Made by a program: the position numbers and the translations under genes
Shown here: positions 1-7,827 of the stretch, one piece after another
Layout of the letters: every line of letters starts with the position of its first letter
How positions within the stretch are numbered: the first letter of the stretch is position 1
Assembly: GCF_030249855.1 (NCBI RefSeq)
Contig: NZ_JANURN010000003.1
Span: 1-64,000 of the forward strand
Length of the DNA: 64,000 nt
Origin: Helicobacter_B zhangjianzhongii
GTDB lineage: Bacteria > Campylobacterota > Campylobacteria > Campylobacterales > Helicobacteraceae
Direction of reading: 5' to 3'
The notes under the pieces: generated by a model
Seen by the model: the letters and a program-made list of their open reading frames with translations, nothing else
What the model was told of the DNA's origin: nothing
The model's database searches: none

Positions 1-1258
1 GTTAGCAAAGGCAGAATCTGTGCCATTGACAAATGTGCTGCCACTGCCGCCAGCTTTTAGCACGACATTGCTAAGTGTGCCGCCATTGTGGGTGAATGTG
101 CCACCGGAGAGATTAGCAGTAGTGATTTGCCCAGCATATTGAGTAAATGCTCCGCCTTGGAGATTGAGTGTGCCTATCTGTCCGCCATCACCTGATGGAC
201 CAAAGCCACCGCTAACAGGTCCATAGCCTTGGTAGTAGTGCCCGCCGGTTATGTTGGCGACTCCTACTTCTTCGGTTTTTTGATAGACACTACCGCCGCT
301 TTGATGAAGGGTATTTATCACAATAGAGCCGGGAGCTTCTTGTATGACTAGCTGGCTATCGGCTCTGTTTTGGTTGAGTGTTTGGATTGTTAGGGAGCTA
401 TCACCATTTGTAGTAAGGCTTAGACGATCAGCAGCGTTGTTGATAGTATCAATACTGCTATTGCCGCCTAGCTTTACTTCAAACATTACATCACCGATGA
501 CATCAAGGGTTGTAACATTGAGATTGTTGCTATTAACCAAATTGAGCCAAGGAGAATCCCCCTCGCCAACCTTTTTAAGATTGAACGCAAGGTGATCCAC
601 TCGTGCATTGTCTGCAAACCAAAATCGTTTGCCGCTAAAGCCTCCGGGACGATAGGCAACAGCTACGCTTGCGTAAGTGTAATGCGATACATCTCCATAG
701 CTGCCTCTATCGCCAAAATTCCAATTACCACTCATCGAACTATTTGTGGCACCTTGTTTATTAGTAGTCTGCCACATAATGTTATAGCAGTTGTTGTGGT
801 GTCGCCCATCAACATAGCCGCGACAGGTTCTGCTCTCAAGTTGCGAGAGAAGATTACTTGGGTCATTTGCAGGTATGGTGGATGCCGACATTACACCACT
901 AAGGGCAAAAAAGCACGCTAGGCTTAAGCTTAAGCGAGTAGGCTTTCTGTCATTGCGAGACACTGCGGCAGCAGTGGCGTGGCAATCCAGCGCTTTTTTG
1001 TCATTGCGAGACACTGCGCTAGCAGTGGCGTGGCAATCCATAGAATCTGCACTAGCAGAATAGTCATTGCTAGCATTGCTAGAATCCGCTTGCGCGGATT
1101 TGTGGATCGCCACGACTTGCTGGCGCAAGTCTCGCGATGACGGAGAGAGGGTGTTGGAGCTAGAATCTAAAGCGGATTGACCAGGAGTATTTAGAGAGAG
1201 ATTATTTCCCCCCCCCCCGTTTATTATGCAGAGGATTATGTGCGCTAAGTGCTTGCAT
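1..1258 (-). CDS. Autotransporter-like adhesin, 5' part only, phase-OFF
   Basis: Likely large surface or secreted protein; about 420 codons are visible and the gene leaves the window at position 1. The start is ATG at 1258, five bases after an AAGGAGA ribosome site. A G11 tract (1218-1208) follows codon 13. As written, the frame stops two codons after the tract; with 10 (or 13) G the frame is open to the window edge, so the assembled state is OFF. In the open frame there is an extension of about 100 residues made partly of palindromic repeats, then a hydrophobic signal-like segment (LSLACFFALSGV) near 930-885, then glycine/threonine/asparagine-rich beta-helix-like sequence (NLSGGTFTHNGG, GGSGSTFVNG). 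The family call rests on this composition; no transporter domain lies in view. Confidence 0.72.
1208..1218 (-). repeat. G11 contingency tract in adhesin gene
   Basis: Eleven C on the plus strand read as G11 on the coding strand, 40 bases after the ATG. Eleven G lead to AAA TAA immediately; 12 G stop six codons later; 10 G open the whole reading frame. This is the classical layout for slipped-strand ON/OFF switching of Helicobacter surface proteins. Confidence 0.85.
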
Positions 1259-1299
1259 GGTATCTCCTTGGATAAAAATAGTCAAAATATGAGAGCCAC

Positions 1300-1331
1300 A
1301 TTGTAGCCAAAATCAAAAAAAAAAAAAAAAA
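1300..1331 (-). promoter_or_regulatory. Adhesin promoter with T17 tract
   Basis: On the minus strand a run of 17 T (1331-1315) is followed, after nine bases, by TACAAT (1305-1300), a good -10 box, and then by the adhesin ribosome site and ATG. The tract occupies the -35/spacer zone. In H. pylori, T-tract length at this position of adhesin promoters (sabA type) tunes transcription; a second length-dependent control here is inferred by analogy. Confidence 0.5.
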
Positions 1332-1442
1332 CGGCTTTTGATAATTTGATTATAAATTTAGGCATTATTTACACATTGTTTGCAAAAGTGGATTCTAGGG
1401 GGTAAAAGTTTGGGGGTGAAAAAAAGGGGGGTGGCAGACTAT

Positions 1443-1646
1443 CTACTCTCTAGCAGATTCTATAATGGCAAAAAGCTCTTTAATGATTTTTGGGTGTAAA
1501 GTCTTACCTGTATGATGTGGCAGAACCATTCTATAAGAGTTTTTTATATAGATTCTGTGGCTACCCTTTTGTCTTGCGATAATAAAGCCTTCTTGAAGCA
1601 AAAGCTTTTCAGCCTCTTTTGCTGTAAGTTTTGGTAGTTCAGGCAT
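1443..1646 (-). CDS. hicA: HicA-type toxin (mRNA interferase)
   Basis: 67 residues, the usual HicA size. HicA folds like a double-stranded RNA-binding domain and cleaves mRNA using a conserved histidine. Visible signature: LTAKEAEKLLLQEGF, then RQKGSHRIY with the family's GSH histidine, then VLPHHTGKTLHP and a C-terminal helix. It starts inside the last codons of the upstream antitoxin gene (8-bp overlap), which implies translational coupling. Family call is firm; activity here is not shown. Confidence 0.85.
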   Translation of the reverse strand: MPELPKLTAKEAEKLLLQEGFIIARQKGSHRIYIKNSYRMVLPHHTGKTLHPKIIKELFAIIESARE

Positions 1647-1857
1647 TGGCTAGTTCTATGGGGATAATGGCTGTATCTTTAGCCTGTATATGTCTAATCT
1701 CATCTAGCTGCAAACTCTCCATATACAATGCTGCTGCTTCTTTGATATTGCTAATGGCTTCTTCATAGCTATCCGCTTGAGTTACACAGCCACTAAGCTC
1801 AGGCACAAAAGCAAAGTAACCATTCTCATCTTTTTGGATAATGGCATTTAGAATCAT
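1639..1857 (-). CDS. hicB: HicB-type antitoxin
   Basis: 72 residues with the partially degraded RNase-H-like fold of HicB: MILNAIIQKDENGYFAFVPE followed by LSGCVTQADSYEEAISNIKEA. It neutralises HicA. It lies upstream of and overlaps hicA, the hicBA order. No separate DNA-binding domain is visible at the short C-terminus (IIPIELANA), so autoregulation may need the HicA-HicB complex. An AAGGAG ribosome site precedes the start. Confidence 0.85.
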   Translation of the reverse strand: MILNAIIQKDENGYFAFVPELSGCVTQADSYEEAISNIKEAAALYMESLQLDEIRHIQAKDTAIIPIELANA

Positions 1858-2036
1858 ACAAACTCCTTATGGCGAAACTGAAGCGGATTCTAGCATAAGT
1901 TTTATTATTCAAGTCAAAAACTTCAAGTCAAAAACTTATGGATAAGACATAAGACAAAGCCAAGTTTGGATTCCAATGTGGGATTTTAAAATGTGGTAGT
2001 ATTGCGATTAGAGATTGCCCAAAAGGCAAAAAAAAT

Positions 2037-2161
2037 AAGAGAGTGCGACCTCTCTTAGAGTAACCTACTTCGAGAATAAAGGAGGTTGCAATGAGTAAGA
2101 TTTGGCTAAAATCTTAGTCGGCATTATACTGCTATGTATAGTGGTAGTCAAGTGCTACTAG
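2037..2161 (+). pseudogene. Broken hydrophobic mini-gene, type I toxin-like
   Basis: ATG at 2091 follows a strong GGAGG but reaches a stop after eight codons. Adding one T to the T3 run at 2101-2103 gives an uninterrupted 23-residue peptide ending at 2161 (starting MSKILAKILVGIILL, then hydrophobic, ending KCY), which resembles membrane-active type I toxins. The leader could fold: AAGAGAG (2037-2043) pairs with CTCTCTT (2050-2056), and AACCT (2062-2066) can pair with AGGTT (2083-2087), covering the ribosome site. Such structures are typical of Hok- or AapA-like toxin mRNAs. No antisense RNA promoter was identified with confidence. Identity is inferred from architecture only. Confidence 0.4.
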
Positions 2162-2443
2162 GATAATCCATAGCCTACCTTGATCGTTAAGGAGATGGGC
2201 TAGTCTTACTCTACTCTCTTACTTAACGCGTGCTTCACTCTTGTTTGATTTGTTTTGCTTTCTTTGCTTTACTGCTGCTTGGACTTGGCTTTCTTTGCTT
2301 GTTTGGCTTTGTTGTTATTTTTGTTTTTATGGATTACTAAAGAAGCTGCGCTTTGCCACGCCACTAAAGTGTCTCGCAATGACTATAAAAAGGGCGTTAT
2401 ATGAAAAAGTGGATTCTAGGTGGCAGCAAGTAATCCCACTCAA

Positions 2444-2470
2444 AAGGCAGGGGCATAGCCCCCACGCCTT
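2444..2470 (+). other. GC-rich hairpin
   Basis: AAGGC (2444-2448) and GGGGC (2450-2454) pair with GCCCC (2458-2462) and GCCTT (2466-2470) around a three-base loop. There is no T run immediately downstream on the plus strand, so it is not a typical terminator. It could be part of a small RNA or an mRNA processing structure. Confidence 0.35.
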
Positions 2471-2520
2471 AGCGTTTAACATTTAGCCTAAATCTTAGCC
2501 CAAAGAGCTTGAAATTTAGA

Positions 2521-2605
2521 TACAATGCGAACCTAAGGCGTTTGCTATGTTTTTTCATAACAAAGCCTTTTGAAGTGGATTTGCCCCCTATCTTGGGGGC
2601 GTTGT
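2521..2605 (+). ncRNA. Candidate small RNA with two hairpins
   Basis: A TACAAT box (2521-2526) is followed by an imperfect hairpin: AAGGC (2535-2539), TTTG and TATG pair with CATA, CAAA and GCCTT (ending 2569) around a T6 loop. A second compact hairpin follows, GCCCCC (2583-2588) with GGGGGC (2595-2600). No coding potential is seen. The promoter-hairpin-hairpin order is compatible with a short regulatory RNA of about 80 bases. I recognise no named family, so this stays a weak structural call. Confidence 0.25.
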
Positions 2606-3043
2606 ATTATAACACTCTCTCTCAAACTCTGCTACGACTTTGCTACAAATCTGCTTGATTCTTGTGTTTTACTCTTGACTTTGTGTTGGATTATTAAGAA
2701 GCTGCGGCTTGCTTTTTGGATTGCCACGCTTTGTCTTGCGCCAAAGCTCGCAATGACGGGAAAAAGCGTTTAGGTTAAAAAGTGGATTCTAGGGGATTGG
2801 TAGGATTGTATGCTAGAATCCACTTTTGAAAAACAAAAAACACAAAATACAAAACGAGGATTCTAGGGAAGTCTGCTTGCGGAAAGATTTTTGAGAATTG
2901 TCATTGTGGGATTCTAAGATTTAGATGAAAAGTGGGGGCGCGGCGGCAAGCGAGCGAGACAAGACTTGTGGTCTATCGAGCGAGAAAGCCGCAGGCTCCA
3001 GCATTTAGCTAAAAGCTGAATCCCACGGCTAGCGCGCTCTATA

Positions 3044-3916
3044 TCATTTACCATTGATCCACGCGCTTAGGAGTTTGTAGGCTCTGGTATCAGCCCTTTT
3101 GCTAAACTCACTTATAGCAGCGGCACGATCTTTAGCATATCTATCATCAAAGCTACCGGTATAGATACTATTGCCCCGGCAGTCTAGCAGCTCTATTTGA
3201 AGTGCTACTTGAGTATTGTCATAATCGCCATCAATGAGCAAATCGACTTTCACAACAGAAGCGCGATCATCATTTGCGGGCGATACCTTAAAAAACTTGC
3301 TAAACTCCTTACTAAGCTTGCTTTGCAAAATTCTAGCTTCACTAAAGCTTTCACTATACTCTATCACTGCTGCTGGCTTCTCTAGGAGCAGTTTATTTAG
3401 CTCGGCGATTTTGACATCGCCTATACTGCTGCCACCAGAGGCATTTAGCACATCGCGGTAGTGTATCGCCCTATCAAGCGCGCTTTGCAGCTCTCTTTGG
3501 TGCTTTGGATCAAGACTGCAAGTAGCATCATAGGAGATAGATTCTAGGGCTTGGCGTTGCTTTTGTGTGTAGCTTTTGATGAGATCGCTTTTGCGGATTC
3601 TCACTTCTGCACTCCACGCGTTGCCCTCTTGCTTTGTTTCAAAAAACTTCTCCACATCTAGCTCTATATCCTTAGATATGGCATTAGTGTTTAGCTTGGC
3701 ACTTGAAGTGATCGTGCTATCGCTTCGTATTTTGCTTGACTCATAGCTTGAGCTGACGCTTATTAGCACCTGCTGTGAAATATCGTGCAAGGCATTGCGC
3801 TTGGCTTCTGCTTCTGTGAGCCCGACTCCTTTGCCGATGAGTAGATCCTGCCCTAGTGGGTTTGTGGCACTATATGCAAGCCCCACAAACGCCGCGCATA
3901 TAAGCAGCCGCTTCAT
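3044..3916 (-). CDS. Lpp20-family exported protein
   Basis: About 290 residues. ATG at 3916 is preferred over an ATG six bases upstream because it sits at proper distance from an AGGA ribosome site. A cleavable signal peptide (MKRLLICAAFVGLAYSA) has no lipobox cysteine, so the protein is probably periplasmic. After it comes a GVGLTEAEAKRNALHDISQQ segment typical of the LPP20 fold, in which small residues and acidic loops precede a helix. It lies eight bases behind lpp20 as last gene of the lipoprotein operon. H. pylori has a secreted relative next to lpp20. Molecular function unknown. Confidence 0.65.
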   Translation of the reverse strand: MKRLLICAAFVGLAYSATNPLGQDLLIGKGVGLTEAEAKRNALHDISQQVLISVSSSYESSKIRSDSTITSSAKLNTNAISKDIELDVEKFFETKQEGNAWSAEVRIRKSDLIKSYTQKQRQALESISYDATCSLDPKHQRELQSALDRAIHYRDVLNASGGSSIGDVKIAELNKLLLEKPAAVIEYSESFSEARILQSKLSKEFSKFFKVSPANDDRASVVKVDLLIDGDYDNTQVALQIELLDCRGNSIYTGSFDDRYAKDRAAAISEFSKRADTRAYKLLSAWINGK

Positions 3917-3924
3917 ATGCATTC

Positions 3925-4467
3925 CTAGTTAGCTGGTGCAGTTAGGATAGACTGCAGCATAGAGTCTGTCGCACTATCGATATATTTGCGATATTTTTCC
4001 TCTGCATTTTTATCCATTTGTAGCAGCACCCAATATTCATCTTTATCACTTACAAAGGCTTCTTTTTGCGAAGTGCCGGGCAGTTTGTTTGCCGCGCCTT
4101 GTTTGAGCTGGTTGAGAGAGTTTGTAACTCTTTGGTGGTTCATTTTGTTATCTGCTAGCTCGCTATGAGTTTGTATGGTTTTCTCATATTTGCTATCGAC
4201 ATAGGCATAAATCTTTAGAATCATACTCTGCCTAGCAGCTGCCATAGCTTCTTGCCTAGCGAAGTCCAAATCCCCACCTACAATAGGCGCGCTCCCTACT
4301 GCTTCAAAGTCCCCTACACTGCCGGATTTGCCTAGCACCCACGCAGGCGCACCCTTTAGCCCGTGCTTCTCTTGCGCGACTTTGCCAATGCCACCGCTAG
4401 CACAGCCTACAATGCCTAATCCAGCAACCGCTACAACACTTGCTAATACAATACTTTTAATTTTCAT
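3925..4467 (-). CDS. lpp20: Lpp20 outer-membrane lipoprotein
   Basis: 180 residues with a type II signal peptide: MKIKSIVLASVVAVAGLGIV followed by GCAS, where Cys would be lipidated. The mature part matches Lpp20 of H. pylori in organisation: APAWVLGK near residue 40, GSAPIVGGDLDFARQEAMAAAR, then a helical region and YWVLLQMDKNAEEKY. In H. pylori Lpp20 is an abundant surface-exposed lipoprotein and antigen. The gene follows the LpoB-like gene by ten bases and precedes the second Lpp20-type gene, consistent with one transcript. Confidence 0.85.
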   Translation of the reverse strand: MKIKSIVLASVVAVAGLGIVGCASGGIGKVAQEKHGLKGAPAWVLGKSGSVGDFEAVGSAPIVGGDLDFARQEAMAAARQSMILKIYAYVDSKYEKTIQTHSELADNKMNHQRVTNSLNQLKQGAANKLPGTSQKEAFVSDKDEYWVLLQMDKNAEEKYRKYIDSATDSMLQSILTAPAN

Positions 4468-4477
4468 TTTTGCTCCT

Positions 4478-4954
4478 TTATTTTAGTTTGACGATTTGCT
4501 CTTCAGCGTCCCATAGCTCTTCGCCGGTGTGCCTGTCTGTTAGATTAAAGATCAAAAAGTAATCTCTCTGCTCTTTTTTATTGACTCGAGTTACCTTTTC
4601 GATGATTTTGCCACCTAGGCTGATTTTGGCTAGGCGTTGGCTGCCCTTTTCAGCGACATCAAGCTGGTTTATCTCTTCATTATCTCGTTGTTTATGCGTA
4701 TTGATTCGAGTATTTACACGCCTTCCGCTTCCAGCACTTGTCCGTGAAATTTTATACTTTTTCGCATTTCGCAAATCTCGCGTGATAAGAGCCGCTAATC
4801 GCTCGACATCAAATTCTTGCATAGTGTCATTGATAATATCTCCCACTTCTAAAAACTCGCTGCCATCGGCATTTACGCCATAAGTTTCTAGGAAGTTATC
4901 CACAAGCTTTTTGGCACTCACTTCAAGATCTTTGCTATCTAGCCCAGCACTCAC
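4478..4954 (-). CDS. LpoB-like penicillin-binding-protein activator domain, N-terminus lost
   Basis: 158 residues starting at GTG 4954, which overlaps the TGA of the preceding gene by four bases. The sequence SAGLDSKDLEVSAKKLVDNFLE and the later GKIIEKVTRVNKKEQRDYFLIFNL and TGEELWDAEEQIVKLK fit LpoB/COG3417, outer-membrane lipoproteins that stimulate peptidoglycan synthases. A normal LpoB begins with a lipoprotein signal peptide; none is present. The same frame continues upstream of the GTG as KEVSVLDPKERGL before meeting a stop, as expected if the 5' end was removed by a deletion. Without lipidation or export the product is unlikely to act at the cell wall. Confidence 0.6.
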   Translation of the reverse strand: MSAGLDSKDLEVSAKKLVDNFLETYGVNADGSEFLEVGDIINDTMQEFDVERLAALITRDLRNAKKYKISRTSAGSGRRVNTRINTHKQRDNEEINQLDVAEKGSQRLAKISLGGKIIEKVTRVNKKEQRDYFLIFNLTDRHTGEELWDAEEQIVKLK

Positions 4955-5463
4955 AAGACCCCTTTCTTTAGGATCAAGAACGGAAACCTCTTTCCCACCA
5001 CCTGCTTTTGCTGCTTTTCTATCTTTTTGGCAAATGTCTCTTTTGCTTGATTTTGCTTATCGTGGGCGCGGTTTAGTGCTGGGCGTGCCTTTTGCGCATC
5101 ATCTTGGCTGCCGTAGTTATATGCTGTGTATAAATCTAGCAGCACGCTCTCATACACATAAGGGCTATAGCCTGTGTTTAGTAGCTTTTCTTGCGCTTTT
5201 TCTATGCCTTCATCAGCACTTTTTAGCAGCTTTGCCGCCTCCTTGCTCTCCCCTAGCCAAAAGGCATTGACACCACTTTGATAGTCCCATAGCACACCCT
5301 TGCCACCTTTGGCGATTTTGAGCGCATTTTCCTTATCTCCTTGGTAAAACGCTTCATTAAACTCCGCCATATTGACCTTGCCGCCGCACGCACTTAGCAG
5401 CAGTGCCGCACACACACTAAGACCAACGCCTAAAGCACCTTGTAATGCAACTTTTGTCTTCAT
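4951..5463 (-). CDS. COG3014-like lipoprotein, C-terminally truncated
   Basis: 170 residues. A type II signal peptide ends in LLLSACGG with the lipidated Cys. The mature start (MAEFNEAFYQGDKENALKI, then WDYQSGVNAFWLGE and YTAYNYGSQDDAQKARPALNRAHDKQ) resembles the N-terminal helical repeats of COG3014 proteins, which are usually several hundred residues and neighbour LpoB and Lpp20. Here the frame ends in RFPFLILKKGVL, a tail unlike the family that coincides with the out-of-frame reading of LpoB-like sequence. The simplest reading is one deletion that removed the rest of this gene and the LpoB start. Function of the intact family is unknown. Confidence 0.55.
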   Translation of the reverse strand: MKTKVALQGALGVGLSVCAALLLSACGGKVNMAEFNEAFYQGDKENALKIAKGGKGVLWDYQSGVNAFWLGESKEAAKLLKSADEGIEKAQEKLLNTGYSPYVYESVLLDLYTAYNYGSQDDAQKARPALNRAHDKQNQAKETFAKKIEKQQKQVVGKRFPFLILKKGVL

Positions 5464-5524
5464 TTCTATCCTTTCATTTTCTTTTCAAGCCTATTTCTAG
5501 GGAACTTGAATTGCAATATTGTCG

Positions 5525-5539
5525 TTTTTTTTTTTTTTT
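5525..5539 (+). repeat. T15 tract between divergent operons
   Basis: Fifteen T on the plus strand (A15 on the minus strand) lie 61 bases upstream of the COG3014-like gene and about 100 bases upstream of the copper chaperone gene. A long mononucleotide run in a divergent promoter region may alter expression by length change; no effect can be shown from sequence. Confidence 0.6.
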
Positions 5540-5640
5540 GAAGATTTGCTTAAATGGCAAGGATTTTGACTAAGTGGCTTGCTTGATTTTTAATAGGCTT
5601 TGTTATACCATAGCCACCTACCCAGAATCTAGGAGTGTGT

Positions 5641-6132
5641 ATGAAAAGACAGGCAAAACTCTCACCAATTTTTCTCGCCCTAACGCTATGGCTCGGGGCT
5701 TTGCACTGCAGTGACGCAGCTAAGCAAGATAACGCTCAAAATAACGCCATTGAAGCCAAGGATTTCTACGCATTTGCCACAATTGATGGCTCAAATATTA
5801 GCGCAGCCTTTGGCACATTAAGCAACACAAGCGAGCAGCCCATAGCACTGCAAAAGGTCATCATCAAAGGCAAAATCAAAGGCGTAGCAGAGCTACATCA
5901 AACAACCAATGATAATGGTATGATGAAAATGCTCCCGGTAGATTCTATTGCAATCCCTGCCAAGCAGAGCGTAGAGCTTGCTCCGGGTGGGCTACACATT
6001 ATGCTAATCAATCTTCCAAAACCCCTTGAAGCAGGCAAAACAATCGCTTTAAAGCTTACCTTTGATGATGGCACGACACTAGATCTACAAGTCCCAATCC
6101 AAGCGCGTCAGGCACACAAAGGCGGGCATTAG
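5641..6132 (+). CDS. Periplasmic copper chaperone PCu(A)C
   Basis: 163 residues from ATG 5641, chosen because an AGGAG lies at ideal distance; an upstream GTG is poorer. A signal peptide (LSPIFLALTLWLGALHCSDA) directs export, with a possible lipobox LHCS. The PCu(A)C copper site is visible as ELHQTTNDNGMMKM and GGLHIML, giving the His/Met ligands of the H(M)x10Mx21HxM pattern. The family delivers Cu(I) to the CuA or CuB centre of cytochrome oxidase. It heads an operon with a SCO protein and a thioredoxin-like protein, which supports a role in oxidase copper loading. Confidence 0.85.
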   Translation: MKRQAKLSPIFLALTLWLGALHCSDAAKQDNAQNNAIEAKDFYAFATIDGSNISAAFGTLSNTSEQPIALQKVIIKGKIKGVAELHQTTNDNGMMKMLPVDSIAIPAKQSVELAPGGLHIMLINLPKPLEAGKTIALKLTFDDGTTLDLQVPIQARQAHKGGH

Positions 6133-6135
6133 CCA

Positions 6136-6699
6136 ATGGCTTATAGAGATAAGCACCTAACCAAAAAGGGCATTATCACAATCATCGTGCTATGCCTATG
6201 CGCACTTGTCATTTATCTCATCTGGGGCAAAGGCTCTTTATATCTCTTGCAATCTAGCCCTGAGCCTAAAGCCACGATAAGCAAAGAATCCACTCAAGAC
6301 AAGCAAGAAGACAACACACCCAAAAAGCAAGATAAAGAGTCGCGTCTATGTATGCTTAATGATGGCAAATGTCAAGTGATATTTATGCAAGATTCTGGCG
6401 AGCAGCAAGAGCATATCAAGGTCTCCATAGAAGCCATACCGCGCAATATTATCTCCCTAGAGTCTGTCGTATTTCGCGTAGAAGGCGCAGAGCTATCAAA
6501 TCTTACCGGTAAAATCATCGGGCTAAATATGGATATGGGTGAAACTATCGTGCGCTTTAATAAAGTCGATGATCTATTGTATGAAGGGCGTGCGATTATG
6601 GCTAGCTGCACACAGGAAGTAATGCAATATCGTATGTATCTAAGCACCCAAGATGGCGCAACAGAAGCGGTGGATTTTGATGCCAAGCGCAAAGAATAG
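6136..6699 (+). CDS. Membrane-anchored protein of the copper/redox operon
   Basis: 187 residues, unrecognised. One N-terminal membrane helix (IITIIVLCLCALVIYLIW, residues 13-31) is followed by a charged linker and a soluble domain of about 115 residues beginning ESRLCMLNDGKCQVIF with two cysteines, and later LNMDMGETIVRFNKV and MASCTQEVMQYRMYL. The domain should lie in the periplasm. It begins four bases after the PCu(A)C stop and precedes the SCO gene, so a part in copper handling is plausible but only from context. Confidence 0.6.
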   Translation: MAYRDKHLTKKGIITIIVLCLCALVIYLIWGKGSLYLLQSSPEPKATISKESTQDKQEDNTPKKQDKESRLCMLNDGKCQVIFMQDSGEQQEHIKVSIEAIPRNIISLESVVFRVEGAELSNLTGKIIGLNMDMGETIVRFNKVDDLLYEGRAIMASCTQEVMQYRMYLSTQDGATEAVDFDAKRKE

Positions 6700-6724
6700 C
6701 CACAAACACACAAAAGGTAAAGCT

Positions 6725-7279
6725 ATGTCAAGAGCCATTGGTATCGTTGCTGTGGTGGTGTTTGTCGTGGGGCTTGGTGTGTGGAGTGTGCAGAAATACC
6801 ACTCCTATCACTTCAAAGCCCAAACCACAAATGGCGAAGTCTCTATGGATACATTCTTGGGCAAATACAAAATCGTGTATTTTGGCTATATGTCTTGCCC
6901 AGATGTCTGCCCAGCGACTTTGGGGCTTCTGCAAGAAAGCTTGCAAGATCTACAAGATGAAACAGACCTTAGCGATGTGGTGGTGCTCTTTATCACGCTT
7001 GATCCTAAGCGCGATAGTCTAAAAGCCCTAGATTCTTATGTCAAGCATTTTTACCCCAATGCCTATGGCTTGCGCTTTGATGAGCAAACTTTGCAAGAAG
7101 TTACCAAACGCTATGGAGTCAAATATGAGATAATCCCCCTTAAAGATTCTAAGCTTGGATATAGTATCGCTCATAGCTCTTCACTCTATCTCTTTGACAA
7201 GCAAGGCTTCTTGACACAAGAAGTAAGCAACCTTGCCACGCTCAAAGATGATTTGCTAAGCTTTTTTGCTAATCATTAA
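6725..7279 (+). CDS. SCO1/SenC-family protein
   Basis: 184 residues from ATG 6725 (RBS AAAGGT), reading MSRAIGIVAVVVFVVGLGVW as an N-terminal membrane anchor. The thioredoxin-like SCO fold shows KIVYFGYMSCPDVCPATL with the CxxxC copper/thiol motif, later LDPKRDSLKALDSYVKHF and SIAHSSSLYLFD with the third ligand histidine. SCO proteins reduce or metallate the CuA site of cytochrome oxidase from the periplasmic side. A longer in-frame extension into the upstream gene was discarded because it has no ribosome site. Confidence 0.9.
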   Translation: MSRAIGIVAVVVFVVGLGVWSVQKYHSYHFKAQTTNGEVSMDTFLGKYKIVYFGYMSCPDVCPATLGLLQESLQDLQDETDLSDVVVLFITLDPKRDSLKALDSYVKHFYPNAYGLRFDEQTLQEVTKRYGVKYEIIPLKDSKLGYSIAHSSSLYLFDKQGFLTQEVSNLATLKDDLLSFFANH

Positions 7280-7287
7280 GGCATAAA

Positions 7288-7827
7288 ATGCGCTGGCTTG
7301 GGATTGTGCTTGTGCTATGCTTCTTAGCTAGCTGCGATGATCACAAAGGTGAAAAAGTGGATTCTACTAACTTAACTAGCCTTAGTGCGCTAGAATCTAC
7401 ACGCTTAGATTTTGACACAAAAGACTCTAAGCGTGTAGCCCTGCTCTTTTACTCCGCTACTTGCCAGCCGTGTAAAATCCTACAAGACAATCTCTCACAC
7501 AAAAGCCTAGAGAATCTAGCTAGCTCCTATGCGATCTATCCTATCGATCTCTATGCGAAATCCCCCATCACCGCGCCCTTTAACACGCCTATTGATATAA
7601 AATCACTGCGCAAGATTTTGCATATTTATGCCACACCTACGATGGTGTTTTTTGACACGGCGCATTCAGTGGTATTTACACATATCGGTGTGCTTGGAGT
7701 AAATGACCTAGCATTATTATTCACACTTCTACCTACACTCCCAAGCACCCTGCAAACTCAAGAATCCAAGCAGCAATGGATCGCATCTCATCTTACGCAA
7801 TCTCGTGCTAGCAAAGGAGCATTATGA
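7288..7827 (+). CDS. Thioredoxin-like lipoprotein (CQPC motif)
   Basis: 179 residues. A lipoprotein signal (RWLGIVLVLCFLASC) puts it on the periplasmic face of a membrane. The domain reads VALLFYSATCQPCKILQDNL with a CQPC redox motif, then a cis-Pro loop ATPTMVFF. Between signal and domain sits repeat-derived sequence reading KVDST and LESTR. As third redox gene of the operon it may reduce cysteines of the SCO or copper site. Its stop overlaps the pdxJ start (ATGA), so the transcript continues. Confidence 0.75.
   Translation: MRWLGIVLVLCFLASCDDHKGEKVDSTNLTSLSALESTRLDFDTKDSKRVALLFYSATCQPCKILQDNLSHKSLENLASSYAIYPIDLYAKSPITAPFNTPIDIKSLRKILHIYATPTMVFFDTAHSVVFTHIGVLGVNDLALLFTLLPTLPSTLQTQESKQQWIASHLTQSRASKGAL

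Larger units (their letters stand above)
2340..2825. repeat. Non-coding repeat stretch with hairpins
   Basis: No convincing gene lies between 2162 and 3043. The stretch holds a GTCATTGCGAG-type palindrome in minus orientation (about 2353-2385), cores of AAAAGTGGATTCTAG near 2405, 2777 and (inverted) 2811, and another palindrome near 2720-2757. Short open frames here contain only this repeat material and have no family signature. The remainder up to 3043, downstream of the lipoprotein operon, shows nothing further. Confidence 0.6.

Noticed and set aside
941..1145. Tandem palindromes resembling a small CRISPR array
   Set aside because: Only arms are constant and the unit is a hairpin with variable stem, not a direct repeat with fixed-length spacers; no cas gene is present.
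2241..2773. Two open frames (2241-2486, 2570-2773)
   Set aside because: Low-complexity Cys/Phe/Leu translations through repeats and hairpins, no ribosome site and no family motif.
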